Origin: Bacteroidales bacterium UBA1208 | Lineage (GTDB): Bacteria; Bacteroidota; Bacteroidia; Bacteroidales; P3 | Length of the DNA stretch: 37,316 nucleotides | Assembly (NCBI GenBank): GCA_002309955.1 | Contig: DBXQ01000070.1 | Coordinates: forward strand, 1 to 37,316 | Reading direction: 5' to 3' | In this document: positions 17,049 through 26,000 of the stretch, piece after piece | How positions within the stretch are numbered: the first letter of the stretch is position 1 | How the letters are laid out: each line of letters starts with the position of its first letter | The notes under the pieces: model-generated | Seen by the model: the letters and a program-made list of their open reading frames with translations, nothing else | The model's database searches: none | Told to the model about the DNA's origin: nothing | Position numbers and translations under genes: made by a program

Positions 17049-18319
17049 TGTGTGATGATTTTATAGCCGATTTGGCAGTTTAGACAATTATGACTGAGAC
17101 AATAGTTTTGGTGAAGCTGGAGCAAAGCCTGACTCTGGGCCGCATTGACAGGGTTGATGCCTGCCTGGTGCCACAAGCGAAGGATGCGGTTGCGCTCGGG
17201 GTGAAGCTGCTGGAGAAGGTCGACCGCAAGGTCTTTATAATGTTGCTGGGCATGCTGGTTGCCGTATTCGAAAAGCAAAGGGACCCACGCATTGATGACG
17301 AGAAGGTCGGTAAAATTGTCGCCCATTCCTTTGGGCTTGCCAGGCGAAGGGATATCAAAACGGAAATGGTTATCCCAATAGGGGGAGGCTGAGCATGACA
17401 AAAGGTTCTTGACATTGTCGGTGTTGTCCATGTCGAGCAGACGGCTGAAAAGGCTGTGTGAACGACAGACGAGCTGGGCAAACTGGCTGATGCGGATGGT
17501 AGGGAAACCATTAGGGCGTAAACGGGCAAAACTCCACAGATGGGAAGACATGGGACTGAGGCCAGCGGCCGAACGCAAAGCCTCGTAGTCGGACTGCAGC
17601 TGACGGGGGAAGCCGTCGTCGAAATAGCCTTCGAGAAGACCTGCCTGCCCCATAAGGAGAGCTTCGATGCGAAGAGGCTGGTCGCGCCAACGAGCCAGAA
17701 GCGTCTGCGGAGTGGACTGTGCCAACAGTTCAAAGGGGACGGCGTTGGCCTTGCCACCAAAGTAATGTGCCAGGGTAAGGTAACAGCATTGCTCCCAGTT
17801 GCCATGACTTTGTTCGAGAAGGCGGCGCACTTGGGCACATTTGGATTCAAGACGTTCGAGCAACAGACGCTCAAGGGTAGCAGCGATGTAGTGTGGCGAG
17901 ACCTCAGAAAGCCGTCCTGCACAGGGTACAGGAATCGGCTCAGGCGGTGAAACAAGAGCCTCGTAATTATCCCAAAGGGCTTGGGGAATGTGGTCGGCAA
18001 GGGCTATTGTGGGGAGGCGATGGCCGTTTTGCAGCACGACAGGTGCATCGTTGATGTGGACGACATGGAGAACCACATTGTCATAGGCACGGTTGAGACT
18101 ATGATGATGGCGGTTCCAATCGGAAGCATAAACATGGACTTCGACATTACCCACCCAGAGGGTTTCGCCTATCCACACACGAGCATTGAAAAAGTCCGGA
18201 CCCGCATCGATGTTGAGTTGTCCCGGGCTTTCGATACGTACGGACAATCCTTCGGCAGTGCGCAAATCACCCTCCAACAGCTTGTGCTGCCAAACATATT
18301 GGAGAAATGATTCATTCAT
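17045..18319 (-). CDS. DUF2851 family protein
   Basis: The product has 424 residues. The start MNESFLQYVWQHK at 18319 fits the family's usual N-terminus; an ATG at 18328 would add three residues. The conserved block around 35-75 includes AGPDFFNARV and GNVEVHVYASDW, with HHHSL and YDNVVLHVV following. These are hallmarks of DUF2851, a Bacteroidota family whose biochemical function I do not know. The C-terminus has four cysteines including a CLNC motif, possibly metal binding. No signal peptide was seen, so it is probably cytoplasmic. It overlaps murF-alr by 4 nt and begins after the dnaJ terminator. Confidence 0.85.
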   Translation of the reverse strand: MNESFLQYVWQHKLLEGDLRTAEGLSVRIESPGQLNIDAGPDFFNARVWIGETLWVGNVEVHVYASDWNRHHHSLNRAYDNVVLHVVHINDAPVVLQNGHRLPTIALADHIPQALWDNYEALVSPPEPIPVPCAGRLSEVSPHYIAATLERLLLERLESKCAQVRRLLEQSHGNWEQCCYLTLAHYFGGKANAVPFELLAQSTPQTLLARWRDQPLRIEALLMGQAGLLEGYFDDGFPRQLQSDYEALRSAAGLSPMSSHLWSFARLRPNGFPTIRISQFAQLVCRSHSLFSRLLDMDNTDNVKNLLSCSASPYWDNHFRFDIPSPGKPKGMGDNFTDLLVINAWVPLLFEYGNQHAQQHYKDLAVDLLQQLHPERNRILRLWHQAGINPVNAAQSQALLQLHQNYCLSHNCLNCQIGYKIITH

Positions 18320-18363
18320 GCGCGGCATGGGGACTATGAACAAAGAGGTTTATCAATGATTAT

Positions 18364-18407
18364 AAAAAAAGCATTCCTTTTTCCCTGGGTCAGGGGAAAT
18401 GGAATGC
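18364..18407 (-). terminator. Rho-independent terminator after dnaJ
   Basis: The minus strand forms a long stem (GCATTCC with GGAATGC, inner TTTCCC with GGGAAA) followed directly by seven U residues (plus-strand A run 18364-18370). It begins 12 nt past the dnaJ stop and separates grpE-dnaJ from DUF2851-murF-alr. Confidence 0.88.
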
Positions 18408-18418
18408 ACGGAAAGGAA

Positions 18419-19579
18419 TCAGTTGAAGAGGTCTTTCATTTTGTCGAAAAATCCACGCTCAGACTTTGAAGGGCTGGGCTGGAAATTGGGCGACTTGTCA
18501 AGACGGGTAAGAGTTTCTTTCTCTTCACGCGAAAGGTTTTTGGGAACCCACACGTTGAGGCTCACAAGAAGGTCTCCTCTGCCATAGCCGTTGACCTCAG
18601 GCAAGCCTTTGCCTTTGAGACGAAGCACCTTGCCAGAAGGAGTGCCGGCATCTATCTTGACTTTGACTCGGCCGGTAAGGGTGGGGATCTCGATTGATGC
18701 ACCCATGGCGGCTTGCGCAAAGGTGATGAATGCGTTATAGTAGAGATTGGTTTCCTGCCGTTCAAAGAGGTCGTGGGGTATTTCCTCAACAAGGATGATA
18801 AGGTCGCCCGGTACACCACCATGTGGCGCTGCATTGCCTTTGCCTGTCATGGATAACTGCATGCCGTCGTAAACACCTGCGGGGATGTTGATGGTGATTA
18901 CTTCCTCAGAACGGACTATGCCCTCGCCATTACAGTCGTGACATTTGTCTTTGATGATGCGTCCCTCGCCTCCACAATGGGGGCAGACGCTCTGTGTCTG
19001 CATCTGGCCAAGAATGGTCCTACGCACTTCGGTGACCACACCAGTGCCATGGCAATGGGAACAGGTTTCGTAATTGTTGTTTCGGGCACCCGAACCACCA
19101 CAGGTCTTGCAAGGCACATATTTAGCCACTTTGATTTTCTTTTCACAACCCTTCTCAATCTCCTCAAGGGTAAGTTTGACTTTGATGCGGAGATTGGTGC
19201 CGCGTGTTGCAGCCCGCCTACGGCCTTGCTGTCCGCCAAAGCCACCGAACCCACTGAATCCGCCGCCGAAATTTCCTCCACCAAAGAAGTCGCTGAAAAG
19301 ATCGCCGAATTGCGAGAAGATATCATTCATATTCATGCCGCCACCGGCCGACCCATCGAAAGCGGCGGGTCCGAATTGGTCGTAACGGGCTTTCTTGTCG
19401 GGATTGCTAAGCACATCATAGGCTTCAGCAGCCTCCTTGAATTTCTCCTCAGCCTCTTTGTCGCCGGGGTTACGGTCGGGATGGTACTGAAGAGCCAATT
19501 TTCGGTAAGCCTTCTTCAATTCTTCGGGTGTGGCATTTTTGCCTACACCAAGCACTTCATAATAATCTCTCTTTGCCAT
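18419..19579 (-). CDS. dnaJ: Chaperone protein DnaJ (Hsp40)
   Basis: A 386-residue type I Hsp40 that delivers unfolded clients to DnaK and stimulates its ATPase. The start MAKRDYYEVLGV at 19579 is the family start; an upstream in-frame ATG at 19621 would add 14 non-conserved residues. The J-domain has HPD at 33-35. A Gly/Phe-rich linker spans about 75-118. Four zinc-finger repeats follow: CKTCGGSG (157-164), CSHCHGTG (173-180), CPHCGGEG (199-206) and CHDCNGEG (213-220). The two beta-sandwich client-binding domains follow to about 355. The length is normal. It lies 110 nt downstream of grpE, probably in one heat-shock operon, and ends at a strong terminator. Confidence 0.97.
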   Translation of the reverse strand: MAKRDYYEVLGVGKNATPEELKKAYRKLALQYHPDRNPGDKEAEEKFKEAAEAYDVLSNPDKKARYDQFGPAAFDGSAGGGMNMNDIFSQFGDLFSDFFGGGNFGGGFSGFGGFGGQQGRRRAATRGTNLRIKVKLTLEEIEKGCEKKIKVAKYVPCKTCGGSGARNNNYETCSHCHGTGVVTEVRRTILGQMQTQSVCPHCGGEGRIIKDKCHDCNGEGIVRSEEVITINIPAGVYDGMQLSMTGKGNAAPHGGVPGDLIILVEEIPHDLFERQETNLYYNAFITFAQAAMGASIEIPTLTGRVKVKIDAGTPSGKVLRLKGKGLPEVNGYGRGDLLVSLNVWVPKNLSREEKETLTRLDKSPNFQPSPSKSERGFFDKMKDLFN

Positions 19580-19689
19580 AATTATCCTTGTTAAGACTTG
19601 CAGGATTACCCTTCTCGACACACACTATTGGATGTGAATGCCTTGGCTGGATTCTCCTTGGGTCTCACTCTCCTTTCTTTTATATTATA

Positions 19690-20268
19690 TTAAATGGCTA
19701 CGACCACTTTAGCAAATCGTAACACCTTATCGTTGAGGAAATAGCCTTTCTCTACCACATCAACGACAAGACCTTTCTGAGACTCATCCGTCGCTGGGAA
19801 TTGGGTGACAGCTTCATGTAGGTTTTCGTCAAATTTTGTGCCTTTTGCCTCTATGGGTTTGAGCCCTTTTTGAGACAGTATGTTCATTAGCTTGTTATAG
19901 ATAAGTTGTACGCCTTCTTTGGAGGCATCGCTGTCGGCCATGGCTGTGAGAGCCCGTTCCATGTCGTCTACAACAGGCAGGACAGCTTTAATCATATCTT
20001 TACTCCCATTGATAATGAGATCGGCCTTTTCTGTATTTGTGCGTTTGCGATAGTTCTCATACTCTGAATAGAGACGGACATATTTGTCATTCATTTCGGC
20101 CAGTTTCTCACCCATTTCCTGCACTTGACGGTCATGGTCACTATTGCGTTCATGACGCTTTCTGCGCTCTTTTTTGGTATCGGCCTTGTGTTCTGCCTCG
20201 TGCTGATGGATGTCAGAGGATGTATCTTGCCGGTTTACTGTTTCTTTTTCTTTCTCTTCTTGGGTCAT
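19690..20268 (-). CDS. grpE: Nucleotide exchange factor GrpE
   Basis: A 192-residue cytoplasmic dimer that drives ADP release from DnaK. The first 60 residues are highly charged and rich in Lys, Glu and His. A long helix follows (about 48-105), including YVRLYSEYENYRKRT, the conserved GrpE helix. The C-terminal beta domain shows GVQLIYNKL, KFDENLHEAV and the family ending VVEKGYFLNDKVLRFAKVVV. It is followed by dnaJ; dnaK is not in the window. I saw no CIRCE operator upstream. The preceding OstA-like gene ends 116 nt upstream, so both read-through and a separate promoter are possible. Confidence 0.95.
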   Translation of the reverse strand: MTQEEKEKETVNRQDTSSDIHQHEAEHKADTKKERRKRHERNSDHDRQVQEMGEKLAEMNDKYVRLYSEYENYRKRTNTEKADLIINGSKDMIKAVLPVVDDMERALTAMADSDASKEGVQLIYNKLMNILSQKGLKPIEAKGTKFDENLHEAVTQFPATDESQKGLVVDVVEKGYFLNDKVLRFAKVVVAI

Positions 20269-20384
20269 ATCTGGATGTGTTTTGTATTAAAGTTTAATAA
20301 TTGAATATGTTCATAGGCATTATACGCCATAATCGGTTGGGTAGACATCAAAAGAAGTGCCATTGTGTAGTATCTGACATTTTG

Positions 20385-21923
20385 TCACCATACGAAGACA
20401 TCAAGAGGCTGCATGGGACGACGGTCTTCAATCCAACGGAAGTTGGCAAGCTGCTTTTTGTCGGCAGGAAGTTGTTCCAGCGGATAGGTGCTCATATCGG
20501 GATTTCCTTGGGTAACGACACGATCGGGAGCCCGGTCGACAAAATAGATGCGCATGTCCGAACCCAAGCCAACGTTGACACCTATGAGGTATTTTATACC
20601 CGCCACATCTTCTTCAGTGAGGTAATACACCATTTCAGCATTGCCAAGGACATCGGCATAATCGGGTTCTCCCTTGAGAAAATAAACAATGGCATTGCGT
20701 CCCTTGACTTGATTGAACTTGTCGGGATCAACCTGTTCGATGCAAAAAACATTGCTGTTGAGCCATGCTTGCCGCGTGCCAGAGGAATCGTGCTTGACAA
20801 TAATGGTGTCGGCAAGCGCTTGATAATGTTCATACCAAACCACCGGTTCATAATAGAGCTGCATGGTTGAATCGGGAGCAGAGTAGAAAAGAGAGTCGCT
20901 CATTGCTTGGGCATCACCTCGGAACACCTTGACATGACGATGGGCACTGACAGACTGCAAATGGCGTGCAGAGTCATTAACTACCAAAATGCTGTCTGCA
21001 TGAAGGTACAATGTGTCAGGTTTGGCATTGGGCTGTTCGTCGTCGTGATGAACAAATCGAACCAACGCACTATCGGTGACAAATGAGGTGTGGTCATACT
21101 GACGTGTTTCGGCATAACGGCTGGTGCTGATAATATCATTGACAGTGTCGCGAAGGACTACGTTGCCAATTGCTTTCCCGAATTCCGTCTCTTCATAATA
21201 GTGCAAAGTGTCACATGTGATATGTTTCTCGCCATTATGGACTTCCGAACTCTTCATTGAAAAGGCATAACGGAGATCCGTGTTATATGTCCCGTGCTCA
21301 CTATACATGGTAGTGGAATCGGTATAGATATGGGTCGGGCTCCAGAAATGAGCCTCCTTTGTGTTGGTATTATAGGTAAGCGTATCGGTAATGAGGCGCA
21401 TATTGCTGTCGGTGAGTTCCACATCACTGTATATATCCACTATCTTGGTCTCGGAATTGTAATAACCCTGGCGGCTTACAAGGCGCTTGTCCTCATTGGT
21501 GGTGATACCCCACGTATCGTAAAAAGCAATGGAGGAATTCCTGTCGTATGACAGATGGTCGGACTTAAGAAGGGTCTTACCATCTATCAAACGAACAGTG
21601 TCATCCCAAATATCAAGTACACGGCTGACCCCATCATAGTAAAGCTGGTCGCCATAGATTGTTGTAGTGTCGGAAATCTCAATCTTGATGTGGCCAAAGG
21701 CAGTAAAGTCATTCAAAACAGTGTTGAGAAGTGCAGAATCGGCATAAAGAACCATTCCTTCATGCTCGGCTCGTACACGTTGATATAAAATCCACACATC
21801 GGCATCAGTAGGGTCACGGGTACCCATTCCTGCTTCATAAGTGATAAGCTTTTGTGCCCATGCAGGCAGTGCCGCTGTCATCAACAGCAGCAAAAACACA
21901 CGTTTCAAGACACTTGATTTCAT
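20385..21923 (-). CDS. OstA-like periplasmic/outer membrane protein
   Basis: The product has 512 residues. The start MKSSVLKR at 21923 is preferred because a promoter box (21947-21954) places transcription start near 21940, after the alternative ATG at 21941. A signal peptide ends at PAWAQ. Repeated beta-strand units follow (YGDQLYYDG, LLKSDHLSYD, LITDTLTYN, MSDSLFYSAPDSTMQLYYEP), typical of OstA/LptA-like jelly-roll domains. In this fold the strands form a groove that carries lipopolysaccharide across the periplasm. It lacks the large barrel of LptD, so it is more likely an LptA-type or Bacteroidota-specific OstA-like protein. Confidence 0.78.
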   Translation of the reverse strand: MKSSVLKRVFLLLLMTAALPAWAQKLITYEAGMGTRDPTDADVWILYQRVRAEHEGMVLYADSALLNTVLNDFTAFGHIKIEISDTTTIYGDQLYYDGVSRVLDIWDDTVRLIDGKTLLKSDHLSYDRNSSIAFYDTWGITTNEDKRLVSRQGYYNSETKIVDIYSDVELTDSNMRLITDTLTYNTNTKEAHFWSPTHIYTDSTTMYSEHGTYNTDLRYAFSMKSSEVHNGEKHITCDTLHYYEETEFGKAIGNVVLRDTVNDIISTSRYAETRQYDHTSFVTDSALVRFVHHDDEQPNAKPDTLYLHADSILVVNDSARHLQSVSAHRHVKVFRGDAQAMSDSLFYSAPDSTMQLYYEPVVWYEHYQALADTIIVKHDSSGTRQAWLNSNVFCIEQVDPDKFNQVKGRNAIVYFLKGEPDYADVLGNAEMVYYLTEEDVAGIKYLIGVNVGLGSDMRIYFVDRAPDRVVTQGNPDMSTYPLEQLPADKKQLANFRWIEDRRPMQPLDVFVW

Positions 21924-21946
21924 ATCCCGCAACTTTATCAAAAGTG

Positions 21947-21954
21947 CAAAGATA
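21947..21954 (-). promoter_or_regulatory. Bacteroidota -7 promoter element upstream of the OstA-like gene
   Basis: The minus strand reads TATCTTTG followed by CA, an exact match to TAnnTTTG. It lies 24 nt upstream of the ATG at 21923 and predicts a leader of about 17 nt. No good -33 TTTG was found. Confidence 0.65.
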
Positions 21955-22017
21955 CAAAAAAATATTGATTTGAGCAGTATTTATTCAGCAGCCCCCTATA
22001 CAATAACGGCAAAAGGG

Positions 22018-22863
22018 TTAATAGAGAAGGGTTGCTGTGTCGGTAATATGGCACCAAAACATGTTTTCATAGTCGCGAATGATTTGTATGGGAATGTCAT
22101 TATTGAACTTGTAATTAAGAGAATAAAAGACATTTTGGACAGGGCCGTTATCAGTGTGATAAGTGATGGCAACTATGTTGTTGCGAGAGATAAAAGTGGG
22201 AACATGAACGATACCGAATTCACGCAAACCATTGGGGGAAAAGAAACCACAGAACGGGTTAGGACGGGTGTCGTAGCTATAGGTAATGGAATCAATGGTG
22301 TAATAGTCATTGTCGGGTCCACAAACAGCGGAGACCAAATTGCCATCCTTCCATCGGAGGGTATACGTGTCCGTACCTTCAACATATGAGCTTTTATAAT
22401 GTTGGGCATAAGTGACGGGGTAATCGCTATCACCGGTATATGTGAAAGTGTATTCATAAAGCCATCCACCAACATTCCGCGTGATTGATACAAGACGGCT
22501 GTCTTCGTATCCAAGTGTGTAATCACGGTTAACTGCAGCACTACTCTCAACACGTATAAGACGTCCAAGATTGTCATAGTGGTATCGTATAGTCTCGGGC
22601 GATGCTTCGTCGTAGTGGATGATGGAGTCAAGATGCTCTGTCGACCAAAAGAAACGGGCTACAAGATGGTCGGGTTCCTGTTCGTCACCACATTCCACTC
22701 CTACAATATGACTTGTCATTCTGAGTGTTTGAACACGATTGTAGGGATTATACATCCCTGTGAAGAAATTGTTATCCCCGATTGGGATAATATTTTCACT
22801 CTTGCGACATCCAAAAAACAAAGATGTCAGAAGGACAACAAATAAAAGGCTACGAATTCTCAT
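22018..22863 (-). CDS. Lipoprotein with YD-like repeats, function unknown
   Basis: The product has 281 residues. The signal peptide ends in the lipobox LFFGC with the acylated cysteine at about residue 19. The body has short Tyr-rich strands (YHYDNLGRLIRVESS, YEDSRLVSITRN, YTLRWKDGNLVSAV) that resemble a DUF4595-type, RHS-like beta-rich fold in small Bacteroidota lipoproteins; the family assignment is tentative. It would sit at the outer membrane. It lies between the terminated gldJ-like gene and the OstA-like gene, which has its own promoter, so it may be transcribed alone. No partner suggests a specific role. Confidence 0.65.
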   Translation of the reverse strand: MRIRSLLFVVLLTSLFFGCRKSENIIPIGDNNFFTGMYNPYNRVQTLRMTSHIVGVECGDEQEPDHLVARFFWSTEHLDSIIHYDEASPETIRYHYDNLGRLIRVESSAAVNRDYTLGYEDSRLVSITRNVGGWLYEYTFTYTGDSDYPVTYAQHYKSSYVEGTDTYTLRWKDGNLVSAVCGPDNDYYTIDSITYSYDTRPNPFCGFFSPNGLREFGIVHVPTFISRNNIVAITYHTDNGPVQNVFYSLNYKFNNDIPIQIIRDYENMFWCHITDTATLLY

Positions 22864-22938
22864 GATTTTTATTTATATAACGCAAAAAGTGGTGTTTTCT
22901 TACAGTAATTATTACTATTTAACATTTTATATAATAAA

Positions 22939-22968
22939 AATGTGGGGAAGAACAGTCTTCCCCACATT
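22939..22968 (-). terminator. Rho-independent terminator after the gldJ-like gene
   Basis: A perfect 13-bp stem (22939-22951 with 22956-22968; AATGTGGGGAAGA on the plus strand) has a 4-nt loop. On the minus strand it is followed by UUUUUAUUAU. It lies 21 nt past the stop of the gldJ-like gene and closes the porP-gldJ unit. Confidence 0.9.
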
Positions 22969-22989
22969 ATCTCGCTGTATATAATAATG

Positions 22990-24549
22990 TTATTTTATTG
23001 TACGCGAACCCATACGATCCATAGCGCAACGGAAACCAATCCATGAAGTGCTACGGTCTTGATCGTAGTAACGACGGGTGCCGCACTGCATCCAGTAAGC
23101 ACGGTCTCTCCAAGAACCACCCTTCACAACACGGACACGGTTGTTAATCATAGAGGTGATGTTATTCTTGTCAAGACTATCGGAACGGTGATACATCTGG
23201 TTGGTCTGCTCCTCATTGGTACGGGTGATAACATCTTCGCTACCCTCATCCTCGTCATCGGTCTCTCTCAACCAACCGGAAGCAGAAGTAGACTCTTTGC
23301 TCTCGAAGTCATAGATGCTGGAATTCCAGTCACCATCGAGATAGTTGATATTATCAGCCTGACGATAGTTGCGACGGTTCATGTCATCGGGGACATTCTG
23401 ATAAATCAGATTACCGGTAGCCTCATCGATTGCAGCTTCCTCGCCGTCTTCACTCATAGCTACGAACTGGTAGACATTACCACGGAACGGGTTCTGGTCA
23501 TCAGCTCCGATGGGGTTGACATCTTTACGATAGACATCACCGCACCATTCAGACACATTGCCAGCCATATGATACAGACCATAGTCATTGGGGAAGTACC
23601 ACTTAACAGGGGCAGTATACTCCCAACCATCGTTCAAGTTGCCGGCAACACCCATGGCATCACCACGTGAACGCTTGAAGTTGGCAAGGAACTGACCATA
23701 ATATTTCTTGTTAGCGGAACGGACACTCTGGCCAGCCCAAGGATAGGTCTTGTGCTCAACCACACGTTCGTCGAAAGTATTGCCGATAATACCAAGAGCG
23801 GCAAACTCCCATTCAGCCTCGGTCGGGAGACGGTAGTTCGGCAGGAGGATACCATCGGAACGACGCACGTTACGATTCTCTCCACCGCTGGCAGGATCCA
23901 AGTCGGGCACACCTTTGCCTTCTCCTTTGTAGAGGCCGGCAAGATACACATCGGTCTGGAAAGCTTCCGAACCAGTGAGTTCAGACTGGGCAAGGTCAAT
24001 GATACCTGCATCAACAAGAATCTTCTCGTTGACACGGTCGGTACGCCATTTGCAGAACTGAGAGGCCTGCTCCCAAGTCACACCGACAACGGGATAATCG
24101 TTGAACATTGCGCACTGGAAATAGTTCTCAACAAAATTCTCGACCCATGACAGACGCTGACGCCACACATTGGTGTCGGGATAAATCTGCTTGACCAATT
24201 CGGGATATTCCTCACCGTATGCGCGGTTCATCCAATAAACAAATTCACGGTACGAAATGTTGGAAACCTCCGTCTCGTCAATATAGAAAGACGAAACAGT
24301 AACAGTATGGACGAGGTTGTTCCAAGAGAAACGGGACTCATCGGCCACACGTCCCATCTGGAACGAGCCGCCCTCAATGAACACCAGTCCCGGACCTGTG
24401 ATTTGCTCCTGATATGAAGAACGGTCAAAGCCGCCCCATTCAGTATCATTCAGATTCCAGCCCGTGGTTGCAGACTGTTCTTTGCTGCCGCACGCTACCA
24501 TAAGCAGTGCAGCGGCCAACATTAGGAATGACAATTTGATAATCTTCAT
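22990..24549 (-). CDS. gldJ: GldJ-like T9SS/gliding-associated lipoprotein
   Basis: A 519-residue lipoprotein whose signal peptide ends LLMVACG, with the acylated cysteine at C20. The rest is a formylglycine-generating-enzyme-like (sulfatase-modifying factor) fold: GGSFQMG, FYIDETEVSN, YPVVGVTWEQA, KWRTDRVNE, YRLPTEAEWEFAA, GNVSEWCGDVYR, RVVKGGSWRDRAYW, WIGFRCA. The WRTDRVNE motif, the NINYLDGD segment and the overall length fit GldJ better than its paralogue GldK/PorK. In Flavobacterium GldJ works with GldK in the outer-membrane ring of the T9SS. It is co-directional with a PorP/SprF-like gene 65 nt upstream and ends at a strong terminator; porL, porM and porN do not follow. A GldK/PorK identity cannot be fully excluded. 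Confidence 0.82.
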   Translation of the reverse strand: MKIIKLSFLMLAAALLMVACGSKEQSATTGWNLNDTEWGGFDRSSYQEQITGPGLVFIEGGSFQMGRVADESRFSWNNLVHTVTVSSFYIDETEVSNISYREFVYWMNRAYGEEYPELVKQIYPDTNVWRQRLSWVENFVENYFQCAMFNDYPVVGVTWEQASQFCKWRTDRVNEKILVDAGIIDLAQSELTGSEAFQTDVYLAGLYKGEGKGVPDLDPASGGENRNVRRSDGILLPNYRLPTEAEWEFAALGIIGNTFDERVVEHKTYPWAGQSVRSANKKYYGQFLANFKRSRGDAMGVAGNLNDGWEYTAPVKWYFPNDYGLYHMAGNVSEWCGDVYRKDVNPIGADDQNPFRGNVYQFVAMSEDGEEAAIDEATGNLIYQNVPDDMNRRNYRQADNINYLDGDWNSSIYDFESKESTSASGWLRETDDEDEGSEDVITRTNEEQTNQMYHRSDSLDKNNITSMINNRVRVVKGGSWRDRAYWMQCGTRRYYDQDRSTSWIGFRCAMDRMGSRTIK

Positions 24550-24614
24550 AGTGGATTAGTTTTTTCTCTGTATACGTAAATTACGGATTTTTGTTTCGTT
24601 TTAAGATTTTTTAA

Positions 24615-25634
24615 TTAGAAGGACGGGCAACGGATTGCCTTCACTTTATGTTTCTGCTCAGGCACTGGCAGCAATATGCCTACCGTGATCTCATGGGCTC
24701 CCAGCACACTATTGGACAATTCGGAGACAGTCACATCATAGCTATATCCGATCTTGAAGTGATCGTGCTGTGCTCCTACCATAAAAATGAAAGCATCGGG
24801 GTTCTCAAGACCGTGACGATACCATGCGCCTACAATGAAAGGCATCCAGTCGAGATAGAGACCATAATTGAAATAATGGAACCCTCCCTGATACTGATAA
24901 ATGAGGTTGGGGGAGATAACAGGTACTCCAAGACCCAGTGGTGACTGACGGCGACGTTCCTCAGCCAGATTTATAAGTCCGCCGGCATTGGCCGTGAACT
25001 TAATAGGCACACGGTCTTCGCTATAGAAACCCTGGCTGGGCTGGCTCAAGTGGTGTGCAGCAAAACCGGCATACCATGCAGGACCGTAAATCATCGTACC
25101 CGCAGCAAAGTCCGGATATACCACTTGAGGACGGTCGGGAGGCGTGGCAGAAGTCACGTTAACCCACCCGCAGTAAGGATCAATCTGGTCTGGCCAACGC
25201 ATACTACCATCATGCATATCCGTACTCCAGTTCAGATTCATAAACACAACCGATGCCTGCAAGGCCAAATTGATGTAAATATCCTCATGCACACGGAAAC
25301 GGAATGAGTACATTCCACCAAACATGTTTGTTTTCAACATCTTGTGGTCACCCATGGCATCATTCATAAAAATAACTCCAATACCGCCATGCAGGTCAGG
25401 GATATACTGGTCATATGAAACACTGCTGGAGGTAAATGCTGTCACCAATCCTGGCCATTGCGACCTATGAGTCATTGATATACGCGGAGCAACCTTAGAT
25501 CCGGCAAAGGCAGGATTAAGATACACTGGATTGGCAAAAAACTGCGAAAATCCTACATCTTGAGCGTTAACACCCTGCATACCCATAGCGGCGAGCAGCA
25601 GTATAAGCGTAATTTTATTGTACTTTTTCATCAT
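24615..25634 (-). CDS. PorP/SprF family T9SS outer membrane protein
   Basis: A 339-residue protein starting MMKKYN (ATG at 25634 or 25631), with a signal peptide ending GVNAQ. The mature N-terminus DVGFSQFFANPVYLNPAFAG is the classic PorP/SprF signature. The remainder is made of alternating strands typical of an outer membrane beta barrel (MFGGMYSFRFRVHEDIYI, FHYFNYGLYLDWMPFIVGAWY, KIGYSYDVTVSELS). In P. gingivalis PorP is required for T9SS secretion; in Flavobacterium SprF-type proteins serve specific cargo. Paralogues are common, so which role applies is uncertain. It precedes the gldJ-like gene in the same direction and is divergent from porU-porV. Confidence 0.9.
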   Translation of the reverse strand: MMKKYNKITLILLLAAMGMQGVNAQDVGFSQFFANPVYLNPAFAGSKVAPRISMTHRSQWPGLVTAFTSSSVSYDQYIPDLHGGIGVIFMNDAMGDHKMLKTNMFGGMYSFRFRVHEDIYINLALQASVVFMNLNWSTDMHDGSMRWPDQIDPYCGWVNVTSATPPDRPQVVYPDFAAGTMIYGPAWYAGFAAHHLSQPSQGFYSEDRVPIKFTANAGGLINLAEERRRQSPLGLGVPVISPNLIYQYQGGFHYFNYGLYLDWMPFIVGAWYRHGLENPDAFIFMVGAQHDHFKIGYSYDVTVSELSNSVLGAHEITVGILLPVPEQKHKVKAIRCPSF

Positions 25635-26000
25635 GCAAATTTTAGTATAAAATGAGCCTAAAATCAATTGGCAATATTACGATTTTTTTGTCAAATAATT
25701 GTGTTTCTTCTAAAAAAAAAATGCAACAATGTGATTATCACATAATTTATTTTTCCACAAGCACCATTCCAAAGCTGATTTTTCAGCTCTTTTTACCCCG
25801 GTTTTCTGAAAATTAGCCCCTTTTCGCCTTACTTTTTTCCACTCTGCAACCGCTGTCCACACTCCCATTTCAAAGGGTTTCAACCGCTGACGTGAAATTC
25901 CTCCCCATCCTCCCTCTGCCGGCCTTCCGCTCTTCCCCTCCGCTCGAAAAAAATCCCCGGCCCAGTGCAATAAAAACAGAGAATCTCAGTTATTGGCAAC
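25635..26000. other. Divergent intergenic region between the two T9SS units
   Basis: The 366 bp between porP/sprF (leftward) and porU (rightward) must hold both promoters. I see no exact TAnnTTTG box for either. It contains T- and A-rich tracts, a 15-bp palindrome at 25729-25743, and from about 25750 a strongly pyrimidine-rich plus strand leading into porU. No credible gene was seen. Confidence 0.6.
25729..25743. promoter_or_regulatory. 15-bp palindrome, candidate operator between T9SS operons
   Basis: ATGTGAT (25729-25735), a single central T, and ATCACAT (25737-25743) form a perfect palindrome about 95 bp from porP/sprF and 260 bp from porU. Its position suits a shared regulator. The spacing differs from the CRP consensus, and the binding protein is unknown. 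Confidence 0.4.

Noticed and set aside
20269..20384. CIRCE heat-shock operator upstream of grpE
   Set aside because: No TTAGCACTC/GAGTGCTAA inverted repeat is present, and no clear promoter box could be set.
20385..21923. LptD assignment for the OstA-like protein
   Set aside because: At 512 residues it lacks the large C-terminal barrel of LptD; only OstA/LptA-type strand repeats are visible.
25729..25743. CRP binding site
   Set aside because: The half-sites TGTGA and TCACA are separated by 3 nt rather than the 6 nt of the CRP consensus, so only a generic palindrome is claimed.
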